Source: Chlorocebus sabaeus
Lineage: Eukaryota > Chordata > Mammalia > Primates > Cercopithecidae
Assembly (NCBI RefSeq): GCF_047675955.1
Contig: NC_132918.1
Location: forward strand, 84,273,139 to 84,337,138
DNA length: 64,000 nt
Direction of reading: 5' to 3'
Shown: positions 45,931-57,419 of the stretch, piece after piece
Position numbering within the stretch: the stretch's first letter is position 1
Layout: every line of letters starts with the position of its first letter
Notes under the pieces: model-generated
The model's input: only the letters and a program-made list of their open reading frames with translations
Database searches by the model: none
What the model was told of the DNA's origin: nothing
Made by a program: the position numbers and the translations under genes

Positions 45931-47329
45931 CTCAAATTGGCCTTTATTAAACTGTTGTGAGAGGGAAACAAAATCCCCAAACATGCCTTTTCTTTGCCTC
46001 TGACTCAAGTTCTGGCAACTAAGTGTGGCCGGCTATGCCTTTCGAGCTGATTAGGAGTTTTCAGGGTGCCTTTCACACTGATTAAAAACTTCTCAGGGTA
46101 GTTATTCATCCACTTCTCTGAGAAACAAACATTTACTGGGGGCCAACTATGGTGGATCTGTCTGCGCTTTTAGAAAAAGCAAAAAGAATCGTCTTAAGAT
46201 TGTACAGTCTTTCTGTAGGACAGAAATCTTTCAGTATGGCGTGGAGCAGAATCCTCAATAACGAAAAGACTGGAAAGCTCTGGACTGGTGGTAGGTTTCT
46301 AGCTCTGACAGTCTAGGATGGAGCACCAGAATGAGAAATTCAATGGCAAATGGGAGTAGAAAGCATGTGGATTTGAGCCAGGACCACATTCTGATCTCTA
46401 TGCCCCAAACCTTTTTGTCTTTCCACTGTAACAACATTAATATTAAAACTTCTGTTTCTATAACTTTAAATTGTCCAATATTATGTGTTTTTTCTCTTTT
46501 AGGCAAAATGTAATAGGTTTGGGGTGCCTTACAAATCTTACTTTTTTTTTCTGATGTGAGAAAAATTTAAAACATTTTATGTGACCCTAAAAACTATTTT
46601 TTTTCATTCTCATTTTAAAAGAAAGTAAAATATTTCAAGGACTTCTAAAAGTTTTGTGAGCCTCAGGCACTGTGCTGCTTGCACCTAAAGGATTTGTCAG
46701 CCTGGTTCTGGGGGAAAGAGAAAGGCTTCATTCAGCCTGCGGCACTCGCTGTGGGACTGCGGATGCACGGGAAGCCGGGGCTTGGTCCTGTTTCATGGAA
46801 GCTGTATCTCTGAGCCCAGAACTGACTGGCCTCAGACATTTGGCAAAAGTGTCTCCAGTTTGCCAGTGCATAAGTCTAATGGCTGTTTCTTTGCTTTTCT
46901 TCTAAATGCGGCAACTTGAAGAGTAGGAAAGAGCAGTGAACTGGAGTCCAGAAAACTAGAGGTCTGGTAGCATGTTTTGATGCTATGGAGCTGTGTGGCC
47001 ATGGACAACCTTCATTTCAGGGGGTCTGTTTCAATATTTGCCAAATAAAAAAGTTGAATTAGACAATAACTTTTAAGCTATAATTTCTGCCCTACATGCT
47101 TCTATAATATTATTAGAAAAAGTCTCACAGAGATAGATGCAGTTACTTATAAATGGAAACAATTATACTTAGACCAGGATCTGGAAATAAGTTATTTACT
47201 ATAATACTGTATTAAATTTACTTGTGAATTTTCTGGCAGCTGAGAAATATAGTATTTCTATTGTCTGATCAAAGACAAGGTAGTACTTCTTTAAGGCTTT
47301 ATTAAGGCTACTGCCATTTAATTTTTTTA
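45931..47329. other. Mostly unique
   Basis: Possible MIR traces near 46100-46180 and 46960-47075. A 77-codon frame at 46672-46905 is unsupported. Confidence 0.4.
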
Positions 47330-47681
47330 AAAAAGCAAAAATTGATGCATAATCTACTACTTCAATAAATACAGATCTTTCTAGTCTTTACCAATGTGGA
47401 ATTATTCAATGGAACATTGCAAGATAAAATATTTTGGTTTCCTGCTTTATTTCACTCAAGAAGGTACAACCTTTATTCTCGTGCTACTGCAATGTTTGTG
47501 TGTTATTTTAAATGCCTGTACAATACCAATTGGATATACTTAGCCATTCCTTGAACATTAGGTGTTTAGTTGGTTTTCAATTTTTCATTACTACTCAGAA
47601 TAAGCAATTAATATTGTAGTGTTTTGCTTCTTTAAGATAGTTTTTATTACATGAATTCCCTGGAATGAGAAGATTCCATTA
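47330..47681 (-). repeat. L1ME-like 3' remnant, antisense
   Basis: 'ctgctttatttcactcaaga', 'cttagccattccttgaacat', 'agttggttttcaatttttca' and 'atgaattccctggaatgaga' follow the antisense L1ME 3' order. Confidence 0.65.
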
Positions 47682-47696
47682 AAAAGTATGAACATC

Positions 47697-47984
47697 GGCT
47701 GGGCAAGGTGGCTCACGCCTATAATCCCAGGACTTTGGGAGACTGAGGCGGGCGGATCACGAGGTCAAGAGATCAAGACCATCCTGGCCAACATGGTGAA
47801 ACTCCATCTCTACTAAAAATACAAAAAATTAGCTGGGCGTGGTGACATGGCGTGTAGTCCCAGTTACTAGGGAGGCTGAGGCAGGAGAATCGCTTGAACC
47901 TGGGAGGCGGAGAATACAGTAAGCTGAGATTGCGCCACTGCTCTCCAACCTGGAGACAGAGCGAGCCTCTGTCTCAAAAAAAAA
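47697..47984 (+). mobile_element. Full-length Alu
   Basis: GGCTGGGCAAGGTGGCTCAC start, A tail, and a 15 bp target duplication AAAAGTATGAACATC (47682-47696) against AAAAGTGTGAACATC (47985-47999). Confidence 0.96.
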
Positions 47985-47999
47985 AAAAGTGTGAACATC

Positions 48000-48844
48000 A
48001 TTTGCTTATTTCTAAGTTTTGACCCTTTGTTTTCCTATGAAATTGTGCTGCTTTTACTCTCTAAATGAAGATAAATCTACTGGGGAATATTACAGAACAG
48101 TAAATCTTTTCAGTTCTAAAAGTTCCCAATGAGCTTGTTGCAGGGGATGATTGATCTATATGAAAGCAATGGAACATTTGATTTTGACTGGATCTGCTAC
48201 TGGTATTAATGTACCTTTAGCATTTCATAGAATCTAGCCTATGCAGGGATAGAAGAACACCTATTGTTGAATTGGGAATGAACGGGGCCAGAGGTCATGA
48301 GAAACAGAGTGGAATGTGTAGATGGGCAGCACGCTTCTCATACTGGGGAAGTTGAGGAAGTTCTATTTATTGTTCTTCTAATATGTTCCTGTGACTCGGA
48401 TAGAGCTGGAATTACTCTGGATTGGGATAGCTGGGCTCAACTTCCCCACTATTTCTGGCTGTGAGAATTTAAACGGAGCTGAGAGTTTCCTTCTTTCCTG
48501 GATCTCAAACAGCTTGGTCTCAGAGCACAGAGCTTCCCCAAGTGTTTCCAGAGAAGACAGCCTGAGGGAGAGGAAGTGGTGCTAATTAAATCCTCCCTCT
48601 GTTTTCCAGGCACAGGAGCCTTTCGCAGATGTCTGTTGTTAGGCGTGTGTTCACAGAGTGCACAAATACAGAAGCAGGCTTTCCTTCCCCAATGGCACAA
48701 ACCTTCCTTCACAGGTTATAGAGAACTTTAGAAATGCATTTCCTTCCAACACCCACTGTGATAAAGGTGGCAGACCTACATACATAACGCATGTAGCTGC
48801 CAGGGACAGGGAAGCCAGAGTGCTTCCTCTCTGTCTCTTTTCTA
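48000..48844. other. Unique sequence, nothing recognised
   Basis: No repeat or exon identified. Overlapping frames at 48391-48712 lack support. Confidence 0.4.
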
Positions 48845-48850
48845 TCTCTG

Positions 48851-48887
<37 letters not shown>

Positions 48888-48910
48888 CAGACACACACAC
48901 ACACACACAC
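48845..48910. repeat. Compound microsatellite (TCTCTG)n-(TC)n-(AC)n
   Basis: Three adjoining simple tracts: TCTCTG units, TC units, a short CACAGACAC bridge and about 10 AC units. Confidence 0.95.
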
Positions 48911-49745
48911 TCTTTCTCCTTCTTCTTCATTCCTCATTTTCTCAGAGACCAATTTCTACCTTTTGCCCACCTAACTTTAAAAAATTACCTAAAAGCTCAC
49001 AGACATCTTTTCTGTCATAAGGCAGCATGATATGGTACCTTATGACAGACGTTGGGTGTGCTGTACTGGGGGCACGGTTGGGAGGCCAGTTGCTACTATG
49101 ACTATCAAAGTATGACCCTGGGTGATTCCCATCTACTCTATGTTCTTCGGAAAGACGGGGAAAGAGTAAGTAGCTCTTCTAGGATTGCTGGAAAGATCGG
49201 ATAAGAAAACAGAAATCTTAAGAAAACATGTAAAGCAAACTGTGTAAGGCTTTCCACTTGTAAGTTTCTTTAGCTGTGTTTTCTCCTACATTCAAACCCT
49301 CAGGGCAAACATGTATATAGATCCACATTTGCCTGAGAGTCCAGTTCACTCCTCTCATCCTGACATAATTGCCAATAGCACCCTTTTCATGCCAAAATAT
49401 CCAAAATTAGCTAATAAATTATAGGATCATACTATTTTTACCGCTTGTGAATACCCTAGTTAATCCCAGTTTCAAAAGTGGAAGCTTGCTGGGGTTGGGG
49501 GCTTTTTCTCACCTTCCTTTGTTTCACAAGAACCAACGAAATTGATTAAAAACCACTTTTGTTTAAGAACAAGGAGGTGACTCTGAGAATAATTTGGCAT
49601 TCCTACTTTCATGTTGAAAATGGACATGAAAGTTTCTAGGATAACATGCTCACTGTCAGCTTGAAATGATATGAGTGCACATTTTGCCAAGCTACCATGT
49701 GCCTTCTATTTTATTTTGCTTTGCTTTGTATGTACAAAATAGAAA
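48911..49745. other. Unique sequence, nothing recognised
   Basis: No repeat or exon identified. Confidence 0.4.
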
Positions 49746-49958
49746 CCACTCTATTATTTTTATTTATTTTAAACCATGTGTGATCATTACTAGCACCCAC
49801 AGACATGGAAACAAAAATAAAAATCACTTCTAACGCTGTCATCTAGAGATAATTATTGTTAATATTTTATTTTACTTCTTTTCAGGCCCTCTTTTTAGAT
49901 GTTTTTAAATCCGTTATATCATACATGTATGCCTGTATATACATATGCAGGTACATTT

Positions 49959-50105
49959 CCTTCCTTCCTTCCTTCCTTCTTTCTTTTCTTTTCTTTTCTT
50001 TTCCTTTCTTTTCTTCTTTCTTTCTTTTTCTTTGTTTTTTCTTTCTCCTTTTTCCTTCTTCCTTTCCTTTCCCCTTTATCTTTCTTCTCTTTCTTTCTAA
50101 ATTAT
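49959..50105. repeat. Polypyrimidine tract (TTCC/TTTC/TTTTC)
   Basis: About 145 bases almost entirely C and T on the + strand, within the L1ME-like remnant. Confidence 0.9.
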
Positions 50106-50432
50106 TTTAATAAATTGGAATAATATTATTTATAATATTTTATAACTTACTTTTTTCCATTTATAATATATTTGGATATTTTTTGGTGATGAAAATATAC
50201 ACTCACACTTGTGTTTTATAGTATGGTACAACATATTTTATTTAGTCAACTTCTTACTGATGGATACTTTTTTATTTTTATTTTTTGGTGTTAGACACAA
50301 TGTTGCATGAATGTCTAATGTTATTTTTATACACAGTGTTCTTCGATGAGATATAAATTAGTGTGTTTTTCTTTTACATATAACATGGTATATTTTTCTA
50401 TTAGATGCGATGTTATAATGAACAAAGTTTGT

Positions 50433-50736
50433 TGTTTTTTTTTTTTTTTTTGAGACAGGGTCTTGCTCTGTTGCCTAGCCTGGAGTGCAGTGGAATAATC
50501 TTGGCTCACTGCAACTACCACTTCCTGTGCTCAGGTGATCCTCCCACCTCATCCTACCGAGCAGCCGGGACTATGGGCACATGACACCATGTCTGGCTAA
50601 TTTTTGTATTTTTTGTAGAGACTGGGTTTCGCCATGTTGCCCAGGCTGGTCTCAAACTCCTGAGCACAAGGGATCTACTACCAGTCTCAGCCTCTTAGAG
50701 TGCTGGGATTACAGGCATGAGCCACGATGCCCAACT
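50433..50736 (-). mobile_element. Old Alu (AluJ-like), antisense
   Basis: T tail then 'acagggtcttgctctgttgc' to 'gccacgatgcccaactg'. The motif 'ttttgtagagactgggtttc' and similar bases indicate AluJ age. Confidence 0.92.
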
Positions 50737-50742
50737 GAACAA

Positions 50743-50767
50743 CTGTGTGTGTGTGTGTGTGTGTGTA
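50743..50767. repeat. (TG)n microsatellite
   Basis: About 12 TG units just beyond the Alu left end. Confidence 0.9.
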
Positions 50768-50918
50768 TATGCAGGTGCATGCGTGTGAGTCTTTGGGTAT
50801 TCGTCTAAATTATTTCCTTAGAATAAATTTTTAGAATTCGAATTTTTCAGTTTAAAAACATGTTCAGTTTTAAGTGCTCTTATGCTCTATCATTACCCAA
50901 GAAGCACGAAAGAAAATG

Positions 50919-50984
50919 CATTATCATTGCTTTTAACTCTTAAGCTTTCAGTCATTATCATTGCTTTTAACTCTTAAGCTTTCA
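50919..50984. repeat. Perfect tandem duplication, 32 bp units at 34 bp period
   Basis: The 32 bases at 50919-50950 recur without mismatch at 50953-50984, joined by GT. Both begin CATTATCATTGCTTTT and end CTTAAGCTTTCA. It lies about 370 bp upstream of the first TPRG1 coding exon. Confidence 0.97.
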
Positions 50985-51338
50985 TTTTCAACCAAAAATG
51001 CTATGCAATTTTGAAGAGAAATTGTCTGGTAATTATTTTATACAGCTCTTCTCTTGTTCAGGTTCCTGTCTCCTGGGATTAAAGATGAGAAAATGAAACT
51101 ACTTGCAAACTCCTTTCTCTGTCCGGAGAGTCTCTCCTTCACTCTTCTGGTAAATGACCTTGCAGGATTATGGATGGTATTTAGAAATCTGTGTTATGAA
51201 GCTGTATCCACCAATGCCTCTGTTTAGTTAACATGAGGGGTGTTTTTAAGTTTCAGGAATGCCATTTGCTCATCATATTCTGTTTTGCCATAGCTAGGAC
51301 ACAGGTATACAGGCAACATTTTTTCCAATGAGATTTTT

Positions 51339-51353
51339 CTGCCCTTGTTTTAG
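51339..51353 (+). promoter_or_regulatory. TPRG1: Splice acceptor of the first TPRG1 coding exon
   Basis: Pyrimidine-rich CTGCCCTTGTTTTAG immediately precedes the exon. Confidence 0.9.
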
Positions 51354-51584
51354 GCTGAAGAAATGTTAACAATTGGGAGTTTTGAAGGATTCCAGGGTGT
51401 GTCCCTGAAGCAAGAGGGAGATGACCAGCCCTCTGAGACTGACCACCTATCGATGGAAGAAGAGGACCCAGGCAAGGACCCGATGCCAAGACAGATTTCA
51501 AGGCAGTCAAGTGTGACTGAATCTACTCTTTACCCCAATCCTTATCATCAGCCTTATATCTCACGGAAGTACTTTGCTACACGG
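51354..51584 (+). CDS. TPRG1: TPRG1 exon with the start codon (residues 1-74)
   Basis: First coding exon of tumor protein p63 regulated 1 (TPRG1/FAM79B), a poorly characterised protein whose paralog TPRG1L (Mover) is a presynaptic vesicle protein. The ATG at 51363 follows nine exon bases (GCTGAAGAA), giving A at -3 but T at +4. The 74 codons begin M-L-T-I-G-S-F-E-G-F. Residues 18-39 are acidic. Residues 43-50 have two R-x-x-S sites (R43/S46, R47/S50), plausible basophilic-kinase targets. Residues 57-70 hold four tyrosines (57, 61, 65, 70). The exon ends ...Y-F-A-T-R with a complete codon and a GTAAAT donor. Identity rests on recognising the residue string and on the matching next exon. The three upstream codons are also open in frame, so a start in an earlier exon is not strictly excluded. 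Confidence 0.92.
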
Positions 51585-51689
51585 GTAAATTTATTGGTTC
51601 TCTTAAATACTACATAAAAATTCACCATAAAACATCTTAAAATCCTTCTGTATATCACATATTTACCGAGCGTATTCACATTTGTTTCA

Positions 51690-51800
51690 TGTAATCATCA
51701 TAATAATCATGAAGTAGGTATCCTTATCCCTATTTAAAGATGAAGGATCCGAACTTCAGAGAATTTAAAGATCTATTTTAGATTCCAGAGATAGTATTAA
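51690..51800 (-). repeat. MIR-like fragment, antisense
   Basis: 'tccctatttaaagatgaagg' and 'cttcagagaatttaaagatc' are a weak antisense MIR pattern. Confidence 0.5.
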
Positions 51801-52520
51801 GAAGTATGTCCCCCAGCTTCCTTCTTTGGTTCCTCCGTTTGTGTTTATGCTAAACCTGATCTCAAAGAACTAATCTTCTGTAAGGAGAGAACCATAGTAG
51901 CTAGAATACAAAGCTGTTAACCCAGTGAGGGTATTCATTGTGTGGGAAAGATATGGATATTGCTAAGAATGCACTGACTCTCTAAGGTTTACAATGGGGT
52001 GCTCATATTACGACGTGGGGGCAGGTAGGTTTAAATCTGAAACCTACAGCTACCCTCTGGAACTGAGCTCTCTTACCTGCTCGATGGAGCTGGGAAAGTA
52101 GATGGATGGGTAAGTAAGCAGGAGGGAGCTCGTATATCTAGATGTTAAAAAACAGTATTTTTAACTTTTAGCATTTGGATCCAGTGGAGAGTGCTTCATA
52201 GGTTTCTAGTACCTTTCCCTCTTGAGCTCTTCCTCCTACTTATAGATCCTCTTTCCAATCCTTCAACATTCTTATTAGCACAGTCATGGTTAACTTAGGG
52301 GCTATGATCAATCGGGGGCAAAATCAGGGAGTTTACACTACGGCAACAGAGAACATCTCATTTTCATGTGACCGTGGGAGATCTCTTTTTGGAAAAAAAT
52401 GTATTTCAACTCATTCTCATAAAAAATTACTTTTCCAAAGCTTTAATTAATAAATCCTGATTTGGTTGCTTTCAAAATATATCTTTGGTTTAGGTAAAGT
52501 TTTAACTAAAGCAACTTAAT
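51801..52520. other. Intronic unique sequence
   Basis: Nothing recognised. Confidence 0.4.
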
Positions 52521-52522
52521 GA

Positions 52523-52547
52523 GTGTGTGTGTGTGTGTGTGTGTGTG
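52523..52547. repeat. (GT)n microsatellite
   Basis: About 12 GT units, followed by imperfect TGTG-rich sequence to about 52565. Confidence 0.9.
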
Positions 52548-52565
52548 CCTGTGTGAGTCTGTGTT

Positions 52566-53529
52566 TAAACATTGCATATACTCTTATGTGCAAGATGCTT
52601 TAGTAGGTGCTATACTATATGTGTGTTTGTGTGAGTGTTTCTGCATATGTAGAGCATATGGTTTGTTTTCCAAAGTATGTGAACTTTATTCAATATGCAA
52701 AGTTAAGCTGTGTGATATAGCTGCAAAGGAAATCAAAGCATCTCTTGGAGTTGTGCTATCTTTGATATTGATGATGTCAGGGTTTGATGATAGAAGAACA
52801 CACTGTGATATAGAATAGGAGATTTATTATTGGGAGCTGATTTATTATGAGAGCTGGCTGAGACTATGGAAAATTGTCTTCTCTGAATCTGGTGTTGGGC
52901 CTGAAGTTAGAATAGGCCAACCAGTTGGCAGTTGTGAAGAGGAAATAGGGAAAAAGGAATAAGAAAACAATTGCATGGACAAACTGGAATTTCTGGTGAC
53001 AATGTTGAACTTATGAGGAAAAACTGGAACCTATGTCTGTCTCCCACCAAGTTTAACCTTGATGATGTGAGGTCACTTTTAGAAGTTAGTGCTTTCATTC
53101 CTGAGCTACACACTTAGCCAGCCCAGGAAGAGGAAAATCTTAGAAAGAAAGCCTGACTGTGATGGAAGGAGATGCAGGTACAGGGGCTACCCCTTGCCAT
53201 CAGGTAAACCAGGATATCAGTTGCCATGAACATGAGTTGTCACAGTGCATGGTGACCTGTGCTGATCTTCAACAGGGAAAAAAACTTATGTTTCAATTCT
53301 GCCTTTTGAATATTACACAGGTGTCTATTGTTGGCAGTCCTAATTTGGAAACACACCCAAAAAAACAATTCTAGAAAATGTAGCTTCAGCTTAGCTAAAC
53401 TGACAGAGTCCAAATCCACTACACATGATGATTGTATTGGTGTTGCACCATGTAGCTTATACAGCAAACGCACATCCTTTATCTGTTTGATTCCCCAGAG
53501 CAATACTGGGAGGCAGGCAGGAGAGGGCT
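52566..53529. other. Intronic unique sequence
   Basis: Nothing recognised. Small frames at 52519-53546 lack support. Confidence 0.4.
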
Positions 53530-53660
53530 TACCATCCTTGTTTTAAAGATGAACATATTGAAATTTGAGAAAAATGAAGTGACCTGTCCAAGTCATATAA
53601 TGTTTGTGGAAGAGCTGCAGCTAGATTCCGGGTCTTGATTCTGGATCTTCTTTCTCCAAC
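53530..53660 (-). repeat. MIR SINE, antisense
   Basis: 'ttttaaagatgaacatattg', 'aagtgacctgtccaagtcat' and 'gctgcagctagattccgggt' match antisense MIR. Confidence 0.7.
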
Positions 53661-54539
53661 ACTCTCCTAACCATGTACAATAGAATTTATGGCTCCTTTG
53701 TAAGTGTTTTCGATGACTGATTCCAATCAACTTGAAGAATATCTCTTTCATTAGGTGTATCGAAAACAATCTTAAGTTCTCAAAAGCTTGTGAGGGAAAA
53801 TCTTCTAATTATTAGTGAATCTAAAGTAAACCTGAAGACTCTGGGGACCAATAGGGAGATTTTCCCAAGGTAGTCAGCATTTGCCCTCCTTCAGACCAAC
53901 AGACATAATATGAAGAGCTCTTATTGCCATGTGAGTAAAATAAATGTGCATTCACAGAAGTGAGAACAATGGAAATACAACTGTTGGCTTAACTGAAATT
54001 TATAACGATAAACTTAGAAAACAGATCCAGCTTTACTAGCTTATAAACCACAAGTCTGCTAATGGGTGGTAGTTGAAAAAAACTGGAGAGAAATGTGTGT
54101 GTGTTGGGGGGGGCGGGATATTGTATGTATATGCATGTATTTCCTCATCTACAAAGTATAGATAAAACACCAGTTTTATATAGAAATTTAAATAAGCTAA
54201 CTTTGTAAAAGTTCTTAGTAGAATGCATAACACATCTATCAATATTTTATAAATGGCATCTCGTTGTTATAAATGCTTTCTCTTTTTTCTTGACTTTACA
54301 TCCACTTTTCTGTAATTGGTCATAGGAAAGAACATTAAGATGCCCATGACCTCTTCATGATCTTCAGGGTAAGATATAAATGTAGACATATAGGGTCTGT
54401 AGCGGTAAAAAGGAAGCTAATTCATTTTCTCAAGGGATAATTCAATAAGATCAAGAGCCTCAAAGATTCAAATCTATGAAGGAGTCATGATAAAATATGA
54501 CTTCTTAAAGCTGAAATGAGATCTACAGATGATATAGTC
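53661..54539. other. Intronic unique sequence
   Basis: Nothing recognised except a short G run at 54107-54113 next to GTGTGTGT. Confidence 0.4.
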
Positions 54540-54650
54540 ATATGCTTCTCAATCTTTACCATGCAAAACATCATATTCTGTATTTCCACAAAGTCTTTGG
54601 TGATACTGATGCTCTCTGTCCTGAGACCACATTTTGAGCACCAGTGAGCT
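54540..54650 (+). repeat. MER5-like fragment
   Basis: 'tgcttctcaatctttaccat' start and 'tggtgatactgatgctctct' to 'gagaccacattttgagcacc' end resemble a short internally deleted MER5. Confidence 0.55.
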
Positions 54651-54654
54651 AATC

Positions 54655-54795
54655 AACACACTTGTTCTCAAAGGAAAATAAGGTCCAGAGAAGGGGGAGT
54701 TGCTTGCTCAATGTCACAGTAGTTAGTGACCACTGACTTGCCCAAGAGGGTAGCAAGTGGCAAAGCTAGGGCTCAAACTAGTTTCCCAATTTATA
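54655..54795 (-). repeat. MIR SINE, antisense
   Basis: 'aaggtccagagaagggggag', 'cttgctcaatgtcacagtag' and 'aaagctagggctcaaactag' match antisense MIR, with an internal repeat of the 'cttgcccaa' part. Confidence 0.65.
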
Positions 54796-54929
54796 ATTAG
54801 ATTCAATTAAAAAGAAATCAACTTCTCATGGAGTAAGAATTTAAAGTATATATGTTGTACATTCAGAAGGGTAGTCATTGAGTGGAGGAATTACTTGGTC
54901 AGGTATTTTATATTATTAAAATGTTTTAA

Positions 54930-55265
54930 AATTATTGCACAGGACATGGTTTATTGAAGAAAAATTTAAAAATGTAAATAAGCAAAGTAAAATAAAGATT
55001 ATCGTTGCCCAAATTTAACCAAAATGTATTAAATCTGCTCTTATATATTTAGGTGCATATTCTTTTTTTCTTTTACTTATATATACATAATTTCTAGTGT
55101 AAAAATGAGATTATATGCCAACTATTATTTCCCATTTCAATAAAATACTTCCATAATACAATTTTTAATGGTTTCATAATATCCAACTATGGGAATATAC
55201 AACAATTTATTTAACTTTTGTTGTATATATAGGTTTCTTCCTGTCTAAATTTTTTAAGCTAGAAA
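54930..55265 (-). repeat. L1ME-like 3' remnant, antisense
   Basis: 'gattatatgccaactattat', 'ggtttcataatatccaacta' and 'aggtttcttcctgtctaaat' follow the antisense L1ME order. Confidence 0.65.
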
Positions 55266-55649
55266 GGAAAGTTACTCACTGGCTCCCTGTGGCAGGATAG
55301 TGCTCAGTTTCTCCAGTGCCAGGAGTAAACAGCCAATGCCATAATCAGAAAGAAGCTCAATTATATGAATTACAAATTAGATTTACAAAGAGGTGACTGA
55401 CACATAAATTAACTATTGACCAACAAGTCAATTTTAGCGTCATAACCTCATATATGAGAACACATCTCTCAATACTGGATCATAAAAACAAGTATATCTG
55501 GCCCCGTAAACCTCCTGTATCCTTTGTGGGTCTCTCTGGGATGTTACTTCCTTTCCTCAGGCTTCCAACCTATTATCTATTTTATGAAGCTGTGTGCCTC
55601 TGACTTAGCTTAGGAGCTCCCACTAGAAGGGTCTTGAGGAATATTGAAT
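55266..55649. other. Intronic unique sequence
   Basis: Nothing recognised. Confidence 0.4.
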
Positions 55650-55800
55650 CCAACCTTTGATGCACACAAATGAGGTATGACTTGGTGCCAAGGTCAACCA
55701 GCAACCTCTGGGCCATGCAAGAACTAGAAGACAGGCCTGGAACCCAGAACTCTCGACGCTTTCTACCACAGCCCACTGCCTCTGACTTTGGCAAATGAAT
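55650..55800 (-). repeat. MIR-like fragment, antisense
   Basis: 'tgacttggtgccaaggtcaa', 'aagacaggcctggaacccag' and 'aactctcgacgctttctacc' resemble antisense MIR. Confidence 0.5.
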
Positions 55801-57179
55801 GAAAGGTCACAGAAACAAAGATCCAAACCACTTGCCATCAGTCTGCTTGGATAACCTTTTCCTTTGGTTTTAGTTCATCTGCTATTATTGCTTAGACATA
55901 TCTAAAAAAGGCCCAGTGGCTTCTCTGAACAAAAGTACCCCTCAAGGCTAATAACTAGAGGTATATTATGATAATCTTCTTGGTTGTGGAGACTGATATT
56001 CAAAAGCAACTTCTTATGAAAGGAACAATACTTAGTCCACATGGGGAAAGATATTTTTAAACTCTCTGTAGGACTCTATATTTGCAGATACCTTATCAGA
56101 AAGTTGAAAGCGATTTGGGATGGGGAATTATCTCTAAATTTATACTCGAGAATGTAAATTACATACAAACTAATGGGACTGAAACTATTTGATCTTTTAA
56201 TATTTAATTAACGGTTCCCCGTGGCGTTTTTATAGTCTGTGTTCTATTGTGAGCAACGAGACTTTAATAAGCAGGTTCAGGACTTCCCATTGTGTAGCAA
56301 GATGTCATTGCTTCCATGACACTAATTTGGCTTTCATACTCTCTCTCTTTCCCTCTTCTCTTGCTATAGGGTTCCGTGTCTTGCTCTCACATTGGGAACA
56401 AATAAATATATTGGTTGTGTTATTGCCGGTGTGGGCTTCTTTCTGGTGTAGAAAATAGTCATCTCACTGGGCAAAAGGTTTCTTGACTCCCTCCAACCCT
56501 GAAATCCTGTGAAGATTATTAAAACATAAATTTTTTTTCTTTATGAGAGCAGAGGACTAACCACAATGAGATACGATACATTCCCTTCATTTTCAGGTAA
56601 AGACAAATTTGCTTTGACTTTAAAAGACATGTCTGATTTAGAGCTGATTTTCTTACTTTATGTGTTCATTGCAAAGTGACTCCAGTCTGGACATGACAAG
56701 AGAGACCCCAGTGTCTGAGTCTGCAGGGACATTCTTTTCTATACCACTGCTGTTTAGCTAAGGAGCTCATTACATGGAGAAAAATTAGCACAGACGTGGA
56801 CATTGTTTGTGTGATAACTGGCCTCAGGCTAGTCTAGCTCAAGGAAATGTAAGGAAACAAACACATATGTTTTCAAAATTCCCCCAGTAGGTTTGCTTTA
56901 ACTAAAACTATTCAGTGCTAGACTATAAAAGACAATATTGCCTGTTATGTTGTGTCGGATGATGTGTACATATTATTCCACCATATTTCCCTGTTTGTCT
57001 TAGGCTGCATGATGTCTCAGAGCTGATTATTCAATTACAGTAAACATTTGATCCCCAAATTCTGGTATAACTATTTTCCTATATAATGTCAGCCATAATG
57101 GGAATGATGATAAAGATTTTATTAATCAGTATTTATCATTTTATATATAATAATATAATATATATAGTGTTTTGTAGCA
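55801..57179. other. Intronic unique sequence
   Basis: No repeat, exon or RNA gene recognised. Confidence 0.4.
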
Positions 57180-57305
57180 TGACTCAGTTACAGTTATTAT
57201 CTTATCCATCTAATAAATGAGCAAACTGATGTATAGAATGACAAAATGGTGTATAGTGGATCCTCATAAGAAAGGCTGAGATTTAAACCTAATGTCCCAG
57301 ACACA
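57180..57305 (-). repeat. MIR-like fragment, antisense
   Basis: 'tctaataaatgagcaaactg' and 'aggctgagatttaaacctaa' resemble antisense MIR. Confidence 0.5.
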
Positions 57306-57419
57306 AGTCAATGTATTTACACTTTTATATTTGGCACTGAATGACTAAAGTTAACTTATTATAATAACTAGAATAGTAAGATGGGGGAGAGTACAATTCT
57401 GTATCTGGGTATATTTTCC

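Larger units (their letters stand above)
49750..50880 (-). repeat. L1ME-like 3' remnant, antisense, interrupted
   Basis: Blocks at 49750-49955, 50106-50430 and about 50795-50880 are in order along the antisense L1ME 3' region ('gtcatctagagataattatt', 'ataacttacttttttccatt', 'taaattatttccttagaata'). The breaks hold a TTCC/TTTC microsatellite and an Alu. Confidence 0.65.

Noticed and set aside
40536..56634. p63/p53-type half-sites such as AGACATGTCT at 40536 and 56625
   Set aside because: TPRG1's link to p63 makes them tempting, but I found no paired full site with correct spacing; isolated 10-mers of this type are expected by chance. ChIP data for p63 over these positions would decide.
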